Below are positions 34,164 to 44,200 of a stretch of DNA of 64,000 nucleotides, piece after piece. Numbering within the stretch: the stretch's first letter is position 1; every line of letters starts with the position of its first letter. Below the pieces are notes generated by a model. That model had not been told where the DNA came from. It searched no databases and saw nothing but the letters and a program-made list of their open reading frames with translations. The translations under genes and the position numbers were made by a program. The stretch comes from Paraburkholderia solisilvae (GTDB taxonomy: Bacteria > Pseudomonadota > Gammaproteobacteria > Burkholderiales > Burkholderiaceae): contig NZ_CADIKF010000002.1 in the NCBI RefSeq assembly GCF_902859875.1, forward strand, positions 186,001 through 250,000, written 5' to 3'.

Positions 34164-36383
34164 ATGGAGGTCGACCAACCAACGGGCACGCGCACGGGCG
34201 CGTTCGTACCGACGGACGCGGCGCGGCGGCAAGCTGCCGCGCATTTTTCGCGGGCAAGGGATTTGCACGGCACCGGCAAGTTTGACGACGCCGCGCGCGA
34301 ATATGCAGCCGCGCTTGCGGTGCATCCGGATTATCCGGAGGCGCTGCATCTGTTCGGCGTGTTGGAGTTCCAGCGCGGCAATGCGGCTGCGTCGGAAGCG
34401 CTGCTGCGGCAGTCGGCGGCGCTTGCCGCGGAGGCGAACGCGGTATCGGATCTGGGCGCGGTGCTGGCGGCGAATGGCAAAGCCGACGAAGGCATGGCGC
34501 AACTGGAGCGCGCGTTGCAGCTGGACCGCAACCATGTGCAGACGCTGGTCCGCCGCGCCAATATGCTGATGGGCCTGCGCCGCTATGAAGAGGCATTGGC
34601 GGGCTACGACCGCACGCTTGCGGTGTCGCCGTTGACGCTCGATGCGCTTTGCAATCGCGGCGCCGCGTTGCGCGCGCTCGGGCGGCTTCAGGAAGCGGTG
34701 GAAAGCTACCAGCGCGCATTGACCGTCGATGCGCGCTCGTTCGAATCGTTCTACAACCTCGCGAACGTGCTGCGCGATTTGCAGCGCAACGCGGAGGCGC
34801 TGCAAAACTACGATCACGCGCTGGCGATCGTGCCGAATCACGCCGATATTCTTTCAGCGCGCGGCCGCACGCTGGTCGATCTCGGCCGCGCGCGCGAGGC
34901 GCTCACAAGCTTCAACGAAGCGATCGCGACGCGGCCGGATTTCGTCGAAGCGATCTACAACAGCGCGGTGGCGCTCGAACGGCTAGGGCGGGCGGAAGAG
35001 GCGCTGCAACGTTGTGACCGCGTGCTTGCGCTGGAACCGGATCACGCGAAGGCGCTGGCCGCGCGCGGCAATGCGCTGCTGCATCTCACGCGTTACGAGG
35101 AAGCGGCCGAAGCCTACCGGCGCTCGCTCGAACTCGAACCGGGCGCGGTGGACGCACTGTGTAACCGCGGCACCGCGTTACGCCATCTGGAGCGGCACGA
35201 AGAAGCGCTGTCGAGCTACGAGGCGGCGCTTGCCGGCAGCGCGAATTTCCCTGAAGCCTGGTGCAATCGCGGCAATGTGCTGCAGGACCTGCATCGCTAC
35301 GAAGAAGCGATGAACTCTTACGACCGCGCGATTGCGACCAGTCCAAAATACGCGACCGCGTGGTTCAACCGGGGCAATGTGCTGCTCGAAACGGATCGTC
35401 TCGACGCCGCGATGCAGGCGTATGACAAGGCCGTTGCGCTCGACCCGAACTATACGGATGCGCACTTTGCACAGGGCTTCATTCACCTTGTGCAAGGCGA
35501 GTTTGCCAGCGGCTGGCCGAAATACGAGTGGCGTTTGCGCGACCCGAAGTCCGAACACAGCCGCCGCGGGTTTGCCCAACCGCGCTGGACCGGCGAGCAG
35601 CCGCTTCAAGGCCGCACGATTTTGCTTCACGCGGAGCAAGGTTTCGGCGACACCATTCAATTCTGCCGCTATGTCGAACGCCTCGCGGACGCAGGCGCGC
35701 GCGTGGTGCTCGAAGTGCAGCCGGCGTTGCAGTCGCTGCTTGCACCGCTGCGCGGCGCCGCGCAGGTGATCGCGGCGGGCGACCCGCTGCCGGCGCACGA
35801 CTATCAATGTCCGCTGCTCAGCCTGCCTTTCGCATTCAAGACGGATCTGGCGACGATTCCGGCCGGCACGCCGTACCTTCACGCAAACCCCGAGCTGATG
35901 GCGTCGTGGGCCGAGATGCTGGGTGCGAAGCGTCGCATGCGGGTCGGCGTCGCGTGGTCGGGTAATCCGGAGCATCGCAACGACCGCAACCGCTCGATGG
36001 AACTCGCGACGCTGCTGCCGCTGCTGGATCTCGACATCGAGTGGATCAACTTGCAGAAGATCGTGCGCGGACGTGACATCGCGGTGCTCGAAGCGTCGCC
36101 GCTGCGGAATTTCGATGCGGATATGCGCGACTTTTCGGATACCGCCGCGTTGATGGAATCGCTCGATCTCGTGATTGCGGTGGATACCGCGGTGGCGCAC
36201 CTGGCGGGTGCGCTCGATCGCCCTGTGTGGATCTTGTTGCCGCATCTGGGCGAATGGCGCTGGCTGCGGGAGCGCGGCGACAGCCCGTGGTATCCGAGCG
36301 CGCGCCTGTTCCGGCAACCGGCGCCCGGGCGTTGGCAGGACCTGATCGGCACCGTTCGGCAAGAACTGGTACGGCTGTTGTAG
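34164..36383 (+). CDS. TPR - GT-B glycosyltransferase-like fusion protein, paralogue 1
   Basis: The start is ATG 34164 with AGGAGG five bases upstream; the GTG at 34128 is less likely. Of 739 residues, about 25-450 are TPR repeats, each with the W/L-G-Y-A-P pattern (for example EALHLFGVLEFQRGN and EAWCNRGNVLQDLHRYEEA). The C-terminal 290 residues resemble a GT-B fold related to heptosyltransferase (GT9) and O-GlcNAc-transferase-like enzymes. Motifs are HAEQGFGDTIQFCRY near 489, GVAWSGNPEHRNDRNRS near 594, and VDTAVAHLAGAL near 673, with DWRWL replaced by EWRWL. Its role is probably protein glycosylation. It is the first of three such genes before the giant adhesin, with 106 bp to the next. 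Confidence 0.85.
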   Translation: MEVDQPTGTRTGAFVPTDAARRQAAAHFSRARDLHGTGKFDDAAREYAAALAVHPDYPEALHLFGVLEFQRGNAAASEALLRQSAALAAEANAVSDLGAVLAANGKADEGMAQLERALQLDRNHVQTLVRRANMLMGLRRYEEALAGYDRTLAVSPLTLDALCNRGAALRALGRLQEAVESYQRALTVDARSFESFYNLANVLRDLQRNAEALQNYDHALAIVPNHADILSARGRTLVDLGRAREALTSFNEAIATRPDFVEAIYNSAVALERLGRAEEALQRCDRVLALEPDHAKALAARGNALLHLTRYEEAAEAYRRSLELEPGAVDALCNRGTALRHLERHEEALSSYEAALAGSANFPEAWCNRGNVLQDLHRYEEAMNSYDRAIATSPKYATAWFNRGNVLLETDRLDAAMQAYDKAVALDPNYTDAHFAQGFIHLVQGEFASGWPKYEWRLRDPKSEHSRRGFAQPRWTGEQPLQGRTILLHAEQGFGDTIQFCRYVERLADAGARVVLEVQPALQSLLAPLRGAAQVIAAGDPLPAHDYQCPLLSLPFAFKTDLATIPAGTPYLHANPELMASWAEMLGAKRRMRVGVAWSGNPEHRNDRNRSMELATLLPLLDLDIEWINLQKIVRGRDIAVLEASPLRNFDADMRDFSDTAALMESLDLVIAVDTAVAHLAGALDRPVWILLPHLGEWRWLRERGDSPWYPSARLFRQPAPGRWQDLIGTVRQELVRLL

Positions 36384-36489
36384 CGGCAAACGCTGAGGCA
36401 ACAGCGAGGCAACTTCGGAGCAACTGCGCACCGCAACTGCACGAATCTGTACATGCGCAACTCTGTGACGTCCGACGAGAGGATCATCG

Positions 36490-38763
36490 ATGGTGTCTGA
36501 AGCGGAAACAACGCAAAAAACGCAAGGCGGTGCGCACGCGCAGCCTGCCACGGGGTTAGCGGGAGGAGTCGCATCCACGGCGCTTGACGGCGCGCTGAAG
36601 CGCGCGCGAACGTTGCATGAGCGAGGCGCGCTGGACGATGCGGAGCGAGGATATCGCGACGTGTTGCTGGCGCAACCGGAGCATGCGGAGGCGCTGCATT
36701 TGCTGGGCGTGCTGTATTTTCAGCGCGGACGGATGGAAGAAGCCGACGAGGTGCTGTGCCGGTCGATTGCATGCGAGCGGTCGGCGTTATCGCTCGCGAA
36801 CCATGCGTCGGTGCTGGTGAGCCTCGGGCGGCGGGAAGACGCGTTAAAGCAGCTGGATGCCGCGTTGCAGGTCAATCCCGCTCATCCGCGCGCATTGCTG
36901 TTGCGTGCGGGTTTGCTGGCTCAACTGGGTCGTTACGACGAAGCGCTGGCCGCCTATGACCGGCTGCTGGAACTCATGCCCACCGCCGTCGACGTGTTAT
37001 GCAGCCGCGCCGTGGTACTGATGGCGCTCAATCGTGCTCAGGAAGCGCTGGATACGAGCGAGCGGGCTTTGAGGCTCGATCCGCGCTCGTTCAATGCGCA
37101 TCGGCAACGGGGGCATGTGCTGCGCGATATGCGTCGCTTCGTCGACGCGCTCGACGCCTACGGCCGCGCACTGTCGATTGTCCCGAACAGCGTTGAAGTG
37201 CTGCTGATGCAAGGCTTGACGCTCGCGGATTCCGGCCGTCTGGACGCCGCGCTCGGCAGCATGAACGAGGCCATTGCGGGCCAGCCGAACTACGTCGACG
37301 CGATTTACAACAGCGCCGTGGTGCTCGAGCGGCTGGGCCGTTTCGATGACGCGCTGGCGCGCTGCGACCGGGTGTTGGCGTTGGACGCCCGGCATGCTTC
37401 CGCGTTAGCCAACAAGGGCAACGTCTTGCACAGCCTCGAACGGCACGAAGAAGCGCTGGAAAGCTATCAAACTGCGCTCGAAATCGCGCCTTTGTCGATC
37501 GAAATGTGGTGCAACCGCGCGCGGACACTGGTCGACTTGAACAGGCTGCCCGAAGCGCTGGAAAGCTGCGACCGCGCGATTGCCCTCGACGAGCAGTACA
37601 AACTCGCGTGGTTCTACCGTGGCCGCGTGCTGCAGCGGCTGCACCGTTATGAGGAAGCGATCGTCAATCTCGACCGCGTGCTGGCGCTCGACGCGGAAGA
37701 CAAGGCCGCGCGTTTCCAGCGCGGCAACGCGTTGCGCTCGTTGATGCGGCATGACGAAGCGCTCGTCGAATACGACCGCGTACTGGCGCTCGACCCCGGC
37801 AATATCCCGACGCACTTCACGAAAGCTTTCGTTTATCTGCAGGCCGGCGATTTCGAACGCGGCTGGCCCGAATACGAATGGCGCTGGAAAGAAGAACAGG
37901 TGGGCACGTTCAAGAAGGCGTTCGCGCAACCGCTATGGCTGGGCGAAGAATCGATCGAAGACAAAACGATTCTGCTGCACGCGGAGCAGGGCTTGGGCGA
38001 CACGCTGCAGTTCTGCCGTTACGTCAAGTTTGTCAAAGCACGCGGCGCGCGGGTTGTCGTCGAGGTGCAGCAGGCATTGAAGTCGCTCGTGGCGACGGTC
38101 GAAGGTGTCGACCAGATAGTGGGTCAGGGCGATCCGCTACCGCCGTTCGACGTGCACTGTCCGCTGCTGAGCCTGCCGCTCGTGTTCCGCACGAATTTCG
38201 CGTCGATACCGGCCGACGTGCCCTATCTGAAAGCCGACGACCAACGGGTCGCGCAGTGGCAGGCGCGCCTCGGCGCGAAGACCCGGCCGCGCATCGGCAT
38301 CGCATGGTCGGGCAATCGGAACCATCTGGACGACCACAACCGGTCGATTCCGCTCGAAGCGTTGTTGCAAGGGCTGCCCGAGTCGGTCGCATGGATCAGC
38401 GTGCAGAAGCAGGTGCGCGCCGATGAACAGCGTTTGCTCGCGACGTCGAACGTGCGCGATGTCAGCGACGCGATGGGCGATTTCTCCGACACGGCCGCGC
38501 TGATGCAGTGTCTCGATTGCGTCATCTCGGTCGATACGTCGGTGGCGCACCTGGCCGGCGCGCTGGGCCGGCCGCTGTGGGTCATGCTGCCGTATCTGCC
38601 CGACTGGCGCTGGCTGCTCGATCGCGACGACAACCCGTGGTACCCGGGCGCGCGTCTGTTCCGGCAAACCCAGGCCGGCGAATGGCACGGCGTATTCGAA
38701 CGGATCAGCGCCGCGTTGCAGTCCGCGCCATGGGCCGCGGCGCCGGCGGCGCTGTCGACCTGA
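36490..38763 (+). CDS. TPR - GT-B glycosyltransferase-like fusion protein, paralogue 2
   Basis: The 757-residue protein has the same plan as its neighbours: an N-terminal charged stretch, about 13 TPRs (about 30-455) and a GT-B-like C-terminal domain (about 490-745). Key motifs match paralogue 1: HAEQGLGDTLQFCRY near 497, GIAWSGNRNHLDDHNRS, DFSDTAALMQCLDCVISVDT, and DWRWLLDRDDNPWYPGARLF. The start ATG 36490 follows GAGAGGATCATCG. It lies 27 bp before paralogue 3. The duplicates differ clearly in the TPR part and in the residues around the GT-B motifs, consistent with different acceptor recognition. Function is inferred. Confidence 0.85.
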   Translation: MVSEAETTQKTQGGAHAQPATGLAGGVASTALDGALKRARTLHERGALDDAERGYRDVLLAQPEHAEALHLLGVLYFQRGRMEEADEVLCRSIACERSALSLANHASVLVSLGRREDALKQLDAALQVNPAHPRALLLRAGLLAQLGRYDEALAAYDRLLELMPTAVDVLCSRAVVLMALNRAQEALDTSERALRLDPRSFNAHRQRGHVLRDMRRFVDALDAYGRALSIVPNSVEVLLMQGLTLADSGRLDAALGSMNEAIAGQPNYVDAIYNSAVVLERLGRFDDALARCDRVLALDARHASALANKGNVLHSLERHEEALESYQTALEIAPLSIEMWCNRARTLVDLNRLPEALESCDRAIALDEQYKLAWFYRGRVLQRLHRYEEAIVNLDRVLALDAEDKAARFQRGNALRSLMRHDEALVEYDRVLALDPGNIPTHFTKAFVYLQAGDFERGWPEYEWRWKEEQVGTFKKAFAQPLWLGEESIEDKTILLHAEQGLGDTLQFCRYVKFVKARGARVVVEVQQALKSLVATVEGVDQIVGQGDPLPPFDVHCPLLSLPLVFRTNFASIPADVPYLKADDQRVAQWQARLGAKTRPRIGIAWSGNRNHLDDHNRSIPLEALLQGLPESVAWISVQKQVRADEQRLLATSNVRDVSDAMGDFSDTAALMQCLDCVISVDTSVAHLAGALGRPLWVMLPYLPDWRWLLDRDDNPWYPGARLFRQTQAGEWHGVFERISAALQSAPWAAAPAALST

Positions 38764-38790
38764 TGGAATCGATCGAACACGAGGCGAGCG

Positions 38791-41058
38791 ATGAGACGCG
38801 ACAGCGAGCGCAGCAATAGCGTGCCGGAAGTGCATGCGGGCCTGGCGGGCGAGCGGACAATGCTGATGCATTCGGCAATACGCAGTTCGCTGCAACGCGC
38901 GCACACGCTGCACCAGCAAGGCGCGCTGGCCGAAGCGCAGCAGTTGTACAAAGGCGTGCTGGCAATCGAGCCGAATAATACGGACGCATTGTTCCTGTTC
39001 GCCGCCGCATGCGATCAAAGCGGCGATGCGGCGCAAGCCGAGAAGTTGTACGCGCAAGGGTTGCGCTTCGAACGGCGCGTGGCATGGGCATTCGCGGGCT
39101 ACGGCGCGGTGCTCGTCAAACTGGAGCGCTACGAAGCGGCCCTTGCGCCGATCGACGAAGCGTTGCGCCTCGACGCGCGACACGCGCCGGCACATGTCGC
39201 TTACGGCAACGCGATGCTCGGCCTCAAGCACTACGCGCAAGCCCAGCAGGCTTACGAGCGCGCGCTGACGCTAGTGCCGACGCTGGCGGAAGCGTGGAGC
39301 AATCGCGGCAACGCGCTGCGTGCGCTCGACCGCCCGGCGGATGCGCTGATCAGCTACGACCGCGCGTTGCAACAGGCGCCGCACAACTACGCGACGCATA
39401 CCAATCGCGGCCACGCATTGCGCGACCTCGGCCGCTATGAGGACGCGTTGCGCAGCTACCGGCTCGCGCTCGTCGTCCGGCCACGCGTGGCGGCGCTGCT
39501 CTCGTTGTGCGGAATGATGTCGCTGATGCTGGGCCGCGGCGCGGCGGCGTTAGTCAGCTACAACGAGGGGCTCGAGATTACGCCGGACGACGTCGAGATG
39601 CTCTATCACAGCTGCGTCGCGCTCGATATGCTGCATCTTCATGACGAACTGCTGACGCGCTCCGAACGCATTCTTGGGTTGGAGCCGGGTCATGCCGGCG
39701 CCTGGCTCGGCAAGGCCAATGCGTTGCAGGCACTGCAGCGCTATGACGAAGCGGCCGACGCCTATGCGCAGGCGCTCAAGCTCGAACCCGATCTGCATAC
39801 CGCGCTACGCAACCAGGGCTTCGCGTTGCGCACACTGGAGCGCCACGAAGAGGCGCTGCAGATGTACGACAACGCGCTTGCGCGCCTGGGTCCGAACGCG
39901 CAGTTGCTGTTCGGCCGCGCGAATACGCTGCGGCAATTGGGCCACTACGACGACGCGCTGGCGGGCTACGAAGCGTCCGTCGCAATCGAGCCGACAGATG
40001 CGGAAGGCTGGTCGTTGCGCGGCGGCGCCCTGCAGCAATTGCGGCGCTTCGACGAAGCGTTGCAGAGCTACCGCCGCATGCAGGAACTGGAGCCGGCGAA
40101 GGGACTGGGGTTTCTCGAGGAAGCGTATTGTCAGCTGCTGACCGGCAATTTCGCCGAAGGCTGGCTCAATTACGAATACCGTTGGGTGAATGCCGATACC
40201 GCGCGCTCGCACCGTCATAAGGACCGGCCGTTCTGGTCGGGCGACGAGTCGATTGCCGGCAAGACGGTGTTGCTGCATGCGGAGCAAGGCTACGGCGACA
40301 CGCTGCAATTTTGCCGCTATGCGAGCCTGGTCGAAGCGCGCGGTGCGTCGGTCGTGCTCGAAGTGCCGACTCCGCTGAAGCCATTGCTCGCTTCGCTGCG
40401 CGGCGGCCACAAGCTGTTGTCGACGGACGAGCCGCTGCCGCCTTTCGATCTGCAATGTCCGTTGATGAGTTTGCCGCTCGCCTTCGGGACCGATCTGCAC
40501 AGCATTCCCGTGCCCGTGCCGTATCTGTTCGCGGATGCCGCGCGCGTGAGCGACTGGCGGCAGCGGCTTCATGCACGCGCGCCGTCGGGCCGGCTCAAGG
40601 TGGGGCTCACGTGGTCGGGGAATGTGGGGCACAACAACGACCAGAACCGGTCCCTTAGCTTCGCTGCCCTCGCGCCGCTTTTCGCACTGGATGCCACCTT
40701 CGTCAGCCTGCAACAGCAGGTTCGCGAGCGCGACACGGCGGCGCTTGCGCAAAGCAGCGTGATTCATTTCGGCGCGGAGCTGCGCGATTTCGCCGACACG
40801 GCCGCGCTGATCGAGAACCTGGATCTCGTGATTTCGGTGGATACCTCGGTGGTGCACGCGGCCGGCGCGCTCGGCAAGGCGGTCTGGGTGCTGTTGCCGC
40901 GCATACCGGACTGGCGCTGGCTGTTGGAACGAAACGACAGTCCGTGGTACCCGACGGCACAGCTTTTTCGCCAGGACAAACCCGGCGACTGGCCCGATGT
41001 GGTCGAGCGGGTTGCGCACGAACTGTCGCGGCGGATCGCCGCGAACCGCCACGGATGA
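38791..41058 (+). CDS. TPR - GT-B glycosyltransferase-like fusion protein, paralogue 3
   Basis: This 755-residue protein is the third tandem copy; ATG 38791 follows GAGGCGAGCG, and ATG 38860 (MLMHSAIRSSLQRAH) is an alternative start. TPRs cover about 25-450 and the GT-B-like domain about 490-740, with HAEQGYGDTLQFCRY near 496, GLTWSGNVGHNNDQNRS, and DLVISVDTSVVHAAGALG. The VVHAAGAL motif deviates from VAHLAGAL in the other two copies. The giant adhesin gene begins 233 bp downstream on the same strand, so this may be the last gene of a TPR-enzyme operon or part of a longer transcript with the adhesin. Confidence 0.85.
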   Translation: MRRDSERSNSVPEVHAGLAGERTMLMHSAIRSSLQRAHTLHQQGALAEAQQLYKGVLAIEPNNTDALFLFAAACDQSGDAAQAEKLYAQGLRFERRVAWAFAGYGAVLVKLERYEAALAPIDEALRLDARHAPAHVAYGNAMLGLKHYAQAQQAYERALTLVPTLAEAWSNRGNALRALDRPADALISYDRALQQAPHNYATHTNRGHALRDLGRYEDALRSYRLALVVRPRVAALLSLCGMMSLMLGRGAAALVSYNEGLEITPDDVEMLYHSCVALDMLHLHDELLTRSERILGLEPGHAGAWLGKANALQALQRYDEAADAYAQALKLEPDLHTALRNQGFALRTLERHEEALQMYDNALARLGPNAQLLFGRANTLRQLGHYDDALAGYEASVAIEPTDAEGWSLRGGALQQLRRFDEALQSYRRMQELEPAKGLGFLEEAYCQLLTGNFAEGWLNYEYRWVNADTARSHRHKDRPFWSGDESIAGKTVLLHAEQGYGDTLQFCRYASLVEARGASVVLEVPTPLKPLLASLRGGHKLLSTDEPLPPFDLQCPLMSLPLAFGTDLHSIPVPVPYLFADAARVSDWRQRLHARAPSGRLKVGLTWSGNVGHNNDQNRSLSFAALAPLFALDATFVSLQQQVRERDTAALAQSSVIHFGAELRDFADTAALIENLDLVISVDTSVVHAAGALGKAVWVLLPRIPDWRWLLERNDSPWYPTAQLFRQDKPGDWPDVVERVAHELSRRIAANRHG

Positions 41059-41172
41059 CCGCGCCGCGCGGCTTGGCATGCGTCGCGGCTATATGACGGA
41101 CATGTGACAAAAGATTCGAACCTCGTCGACGGCAATAAGGTGCGTAGCACCGGAAATACGATTGCCATGGCG

Positions 41173-41182
41173 GGTCCGTAAC
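41173..41182. promoter_or_regulatory. 10-base core of the shared element, upstream of giant adhesin
   Basis: GGTCCGTAAC lies 109 bp before the giant gene's ATG. It is the core of the 16-base element seen at 34036 and 56929; the flanking bases differ, so this copy is weaker. A small hairpin TCGCCT-CGCA-AGGCGA follows at about 41200. Confidence 0.45.
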
Positions 41183-41291
41183 TTCTGAACGTTTATCGCC
41201 TCGCAAGGCGATTTCGGGGAATGCATCTGCGGAACCGCGTCCGGGCGCACCGTGGAAGCTGGCAACAATTTTCGAGTTTGGGGATGCAGAA

Positions 41292-44200
41292 ATGGCGGCA
41301 CGTGCACGCGCAGAAAAACACCTACACCAATCACCCACTGTCTTGAGAGCGACTGTCCGGCCTGTGTGCCGGGCCATTGCAGTGATGGTCGCAGCCGGCT
41401 TTGCCGCGCATGCGCAGGCAGGCATCATCAATCTCGGTGTGGCCGGCGGGCGCGCAACAGGTGGTGCGGGTGGCGCAGGCGGCGCCGGAGGCGTCACGAA
41501 TCTCGGCGTCACGCCGCAGCAGGCGCAGCAGGCCAGCCAGACCTCGATCCGCAATCTGGCGAACGCCGCGCAAGGCATTGCGCAGCAGATCGCCGCGCAG
41601 CAGGCGGCGGCCGCTAACGCGGCGGCGACGTCAAACGTGCCGAACGGCCTTGCGCCCGGCGGGCTGCAGGTGGCGCCGGGTGTCGCGTTCAATGCGAACG
41701 GTACGCCGACCGCGGCTACCTCGAATCTCAGCAACCCGAACCTGTGGATCAATGCGAACGCGCCGACGCAGTCGGTCGATTCGAGCGGGCATGTGACGGT
41801 TGAAGTGGACCAGACCGGGCAAAGCGCGGTGGCGACCTGGACGTCGATGAACGTCGGCAGGCAGACGACGCTGTACTTCAATCAGTCTGCGGGTACGCAA
41901 TCCAATGGCGCGAACAATTGGGTGATTCTGAACCGGATCATGGATCCGACGGGATTGCCTAGCCAGATTCTTGGCAATGTGAAGGCTGAGGGTTCGGTGT
42001 TTGTGATCAACCGCAACGGCGTGCTGTTTGGCGCGGGGTCGCAGGTCAACGTGCACTCGCTGCTGGCTTCGTCGCTGGATCTGCTCAATCAGAGCGATAC
42101 GCCGACGCAGGGCGCTAGCGATATTGCGAAGAGCAACCAGTTGTTCCTGAACATGCAGTCGGGCTCGCAAGGGGGACTGGCGGCGCTGGAGTCGGTGGCG
42201 CAGGGCGGCAGTGGTACCCCGGCTGGCGCGCCGAACGAGGTGCTGGGACTCGGCAATGTCGTGAACATCAGTTCGCCCAGTGAGTACACCCTGCCGGGCA
42301 ATATCACGATTCAGCCGGGCGCATCCATCACGACGCAGACGGACGGCACGGTTAGCGACGGCGGCTTTGTGATGATCGCGGCGCCGAATGTGACGAATGG
42401 CGGCAGCATCACGGCGACCGGTGGTCAGGTGATCCTCGCAGCCGGTGTGGGTGTGAGTCTGCGGCCCAATCAGGCGGCGCCGCAGCAGTTTGTGCCTGAG
42501 ATCAGCGGCGAACTTGTCTTGAATGGGCAGGATGTCACACCAGCGGGAGCCTTGGTCAACTCCGGCATTATTCAGGCCGCACGCGGCACCGTCGATCTGC
42601 TTGGCAGCAGCGTTGCGCAGAACGGCGTTGTCGGTGTGACGACCAGCGTGAACACGCCGGGCAACATTACCATTTCGACGGTCGACGAGTATCAGGCGAA
42701 TACGCCGACAGGGACTTCATATAATGGTGGAACGGCGATCGGCGGACAAACCGACCCGGTGGCGATCGCCACACACCGCGCCGGTCTGCTCACCTTCGGT
42801 CCGGATTCCGTAACGACAGTCATGCCGGATACGGATGGCGTGACGGCCACTTCCGCGCCGGGCACGGTCTTCACGCCGGGCAGCATCACCGTGACCGCAG
42901 GGTCGGTGTGGTTCCAGTCAGGCTCGCTGATCGAGGCACCGGGTTCGACGGTGCAGGTGGCGGCGCTGACGCCGTCGGCGGCGCTGGACGCGACTCCGCC
43001 CGGCGACACAGCCGTACCCGGCCGCATTCTTCTCGACAACGGCGCGACGATCGACGTGTCGGGGCTGTCGAACGTCGAATTGCCGGTTGCCGATACGCTC
43101 GTGACGGTGCCGCTCATTGGCGGTAACGAACTGGCCGACTCGCCGCTGTTGCGCGACGGCTTTCTGTTCGGTCTGAAGGACGTGGTAGTTGACAGCACGT
43201 TGTCAGGCACGCGTAGCGACGGCGTCGAGTGGGTCGGCAGTCCGGTCCTGAACATTGCCGGTCTTGTCAGCCTGATTCCGCGCACGGTCGACCAGTTGCT
43301 GATGAATGGCGGCACGGTGATCCTGGCGGGCAATGAGGTGATGACGGCTTCCGGGTCGCTGATCAACCTGAACGGCGGGTATGTCCATTACCTCGGCGGC
43401 ATGGTCAACACGACGCGTCTGATCGACGCGAGCGGTGCGGTTGTGCCGATCGGCCAGGCCGATCCGAACGACACCTACATCGCAGTGGCCGGCGAGTTCG
43501 TCGACAGTCATCCGCGCTGGGGCATCAACAATACGTACACGAACCCGCTGCTGTCGGGCAGTGCGTACGAAGGCGATTTCATTGTTGGCGGCAATGCCGG
43601 CACGCTGGATATTTTCGCGACCTCGTCGATGGTGCTGGACGGCAACATCACCGCCCAGGCGCTCAGCGGCTCCAAGCAGGTGCAGGACAACGATCAGGCG
43701 GTGGGCGGCACGTTCAATTTCGGCGCTGACCCAACGTTGAGCGCACATGCCGTCCCTGGCAACATTGCGGGTCTGACGCTGGGTACACTGACTTCGACCA
43801 CTGGCGAAACCGGCACGGTGATCCTGCAGAACACTCCACCGCAACTGAGCAGTATCGCGCCGGATTTTTCAATCGGTACGCCGATCGATACGGCGGCAAA
43901 CAATGCGTTACCTGCGACGGACCCGAACAACATTACCGCCAACATGGTGGTGCCCACCGCGATGCTCTCCGACGGCGGTTTCGCGAACGTGAACGTAACG
44001 GAAGACAAGGTTAACGGCAAGGGTTTTGTCGTGCCTGATGGAACTGTGTTGAGTTTGCAGCCTGGCGGTTCGTTGACGCTGAATGCTCCGAATACCGCAA
44101 ATGCGCAGATAGACGGCCACTTGATCGTCCCGTCCGGTACGATTTCGATTTCGCTCTCGATCAATTCCGGTGTGACGGCTAGCCCGACGTCGGGCAACAT

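Noticed and set aside
41200..41291. Riboswitch or cyclic-di-GMP aptamer in the giant adhesin leader
   Set aside because: Only a 6-bp hairpin is visible; no GEMM or other aptamer core was recognised.
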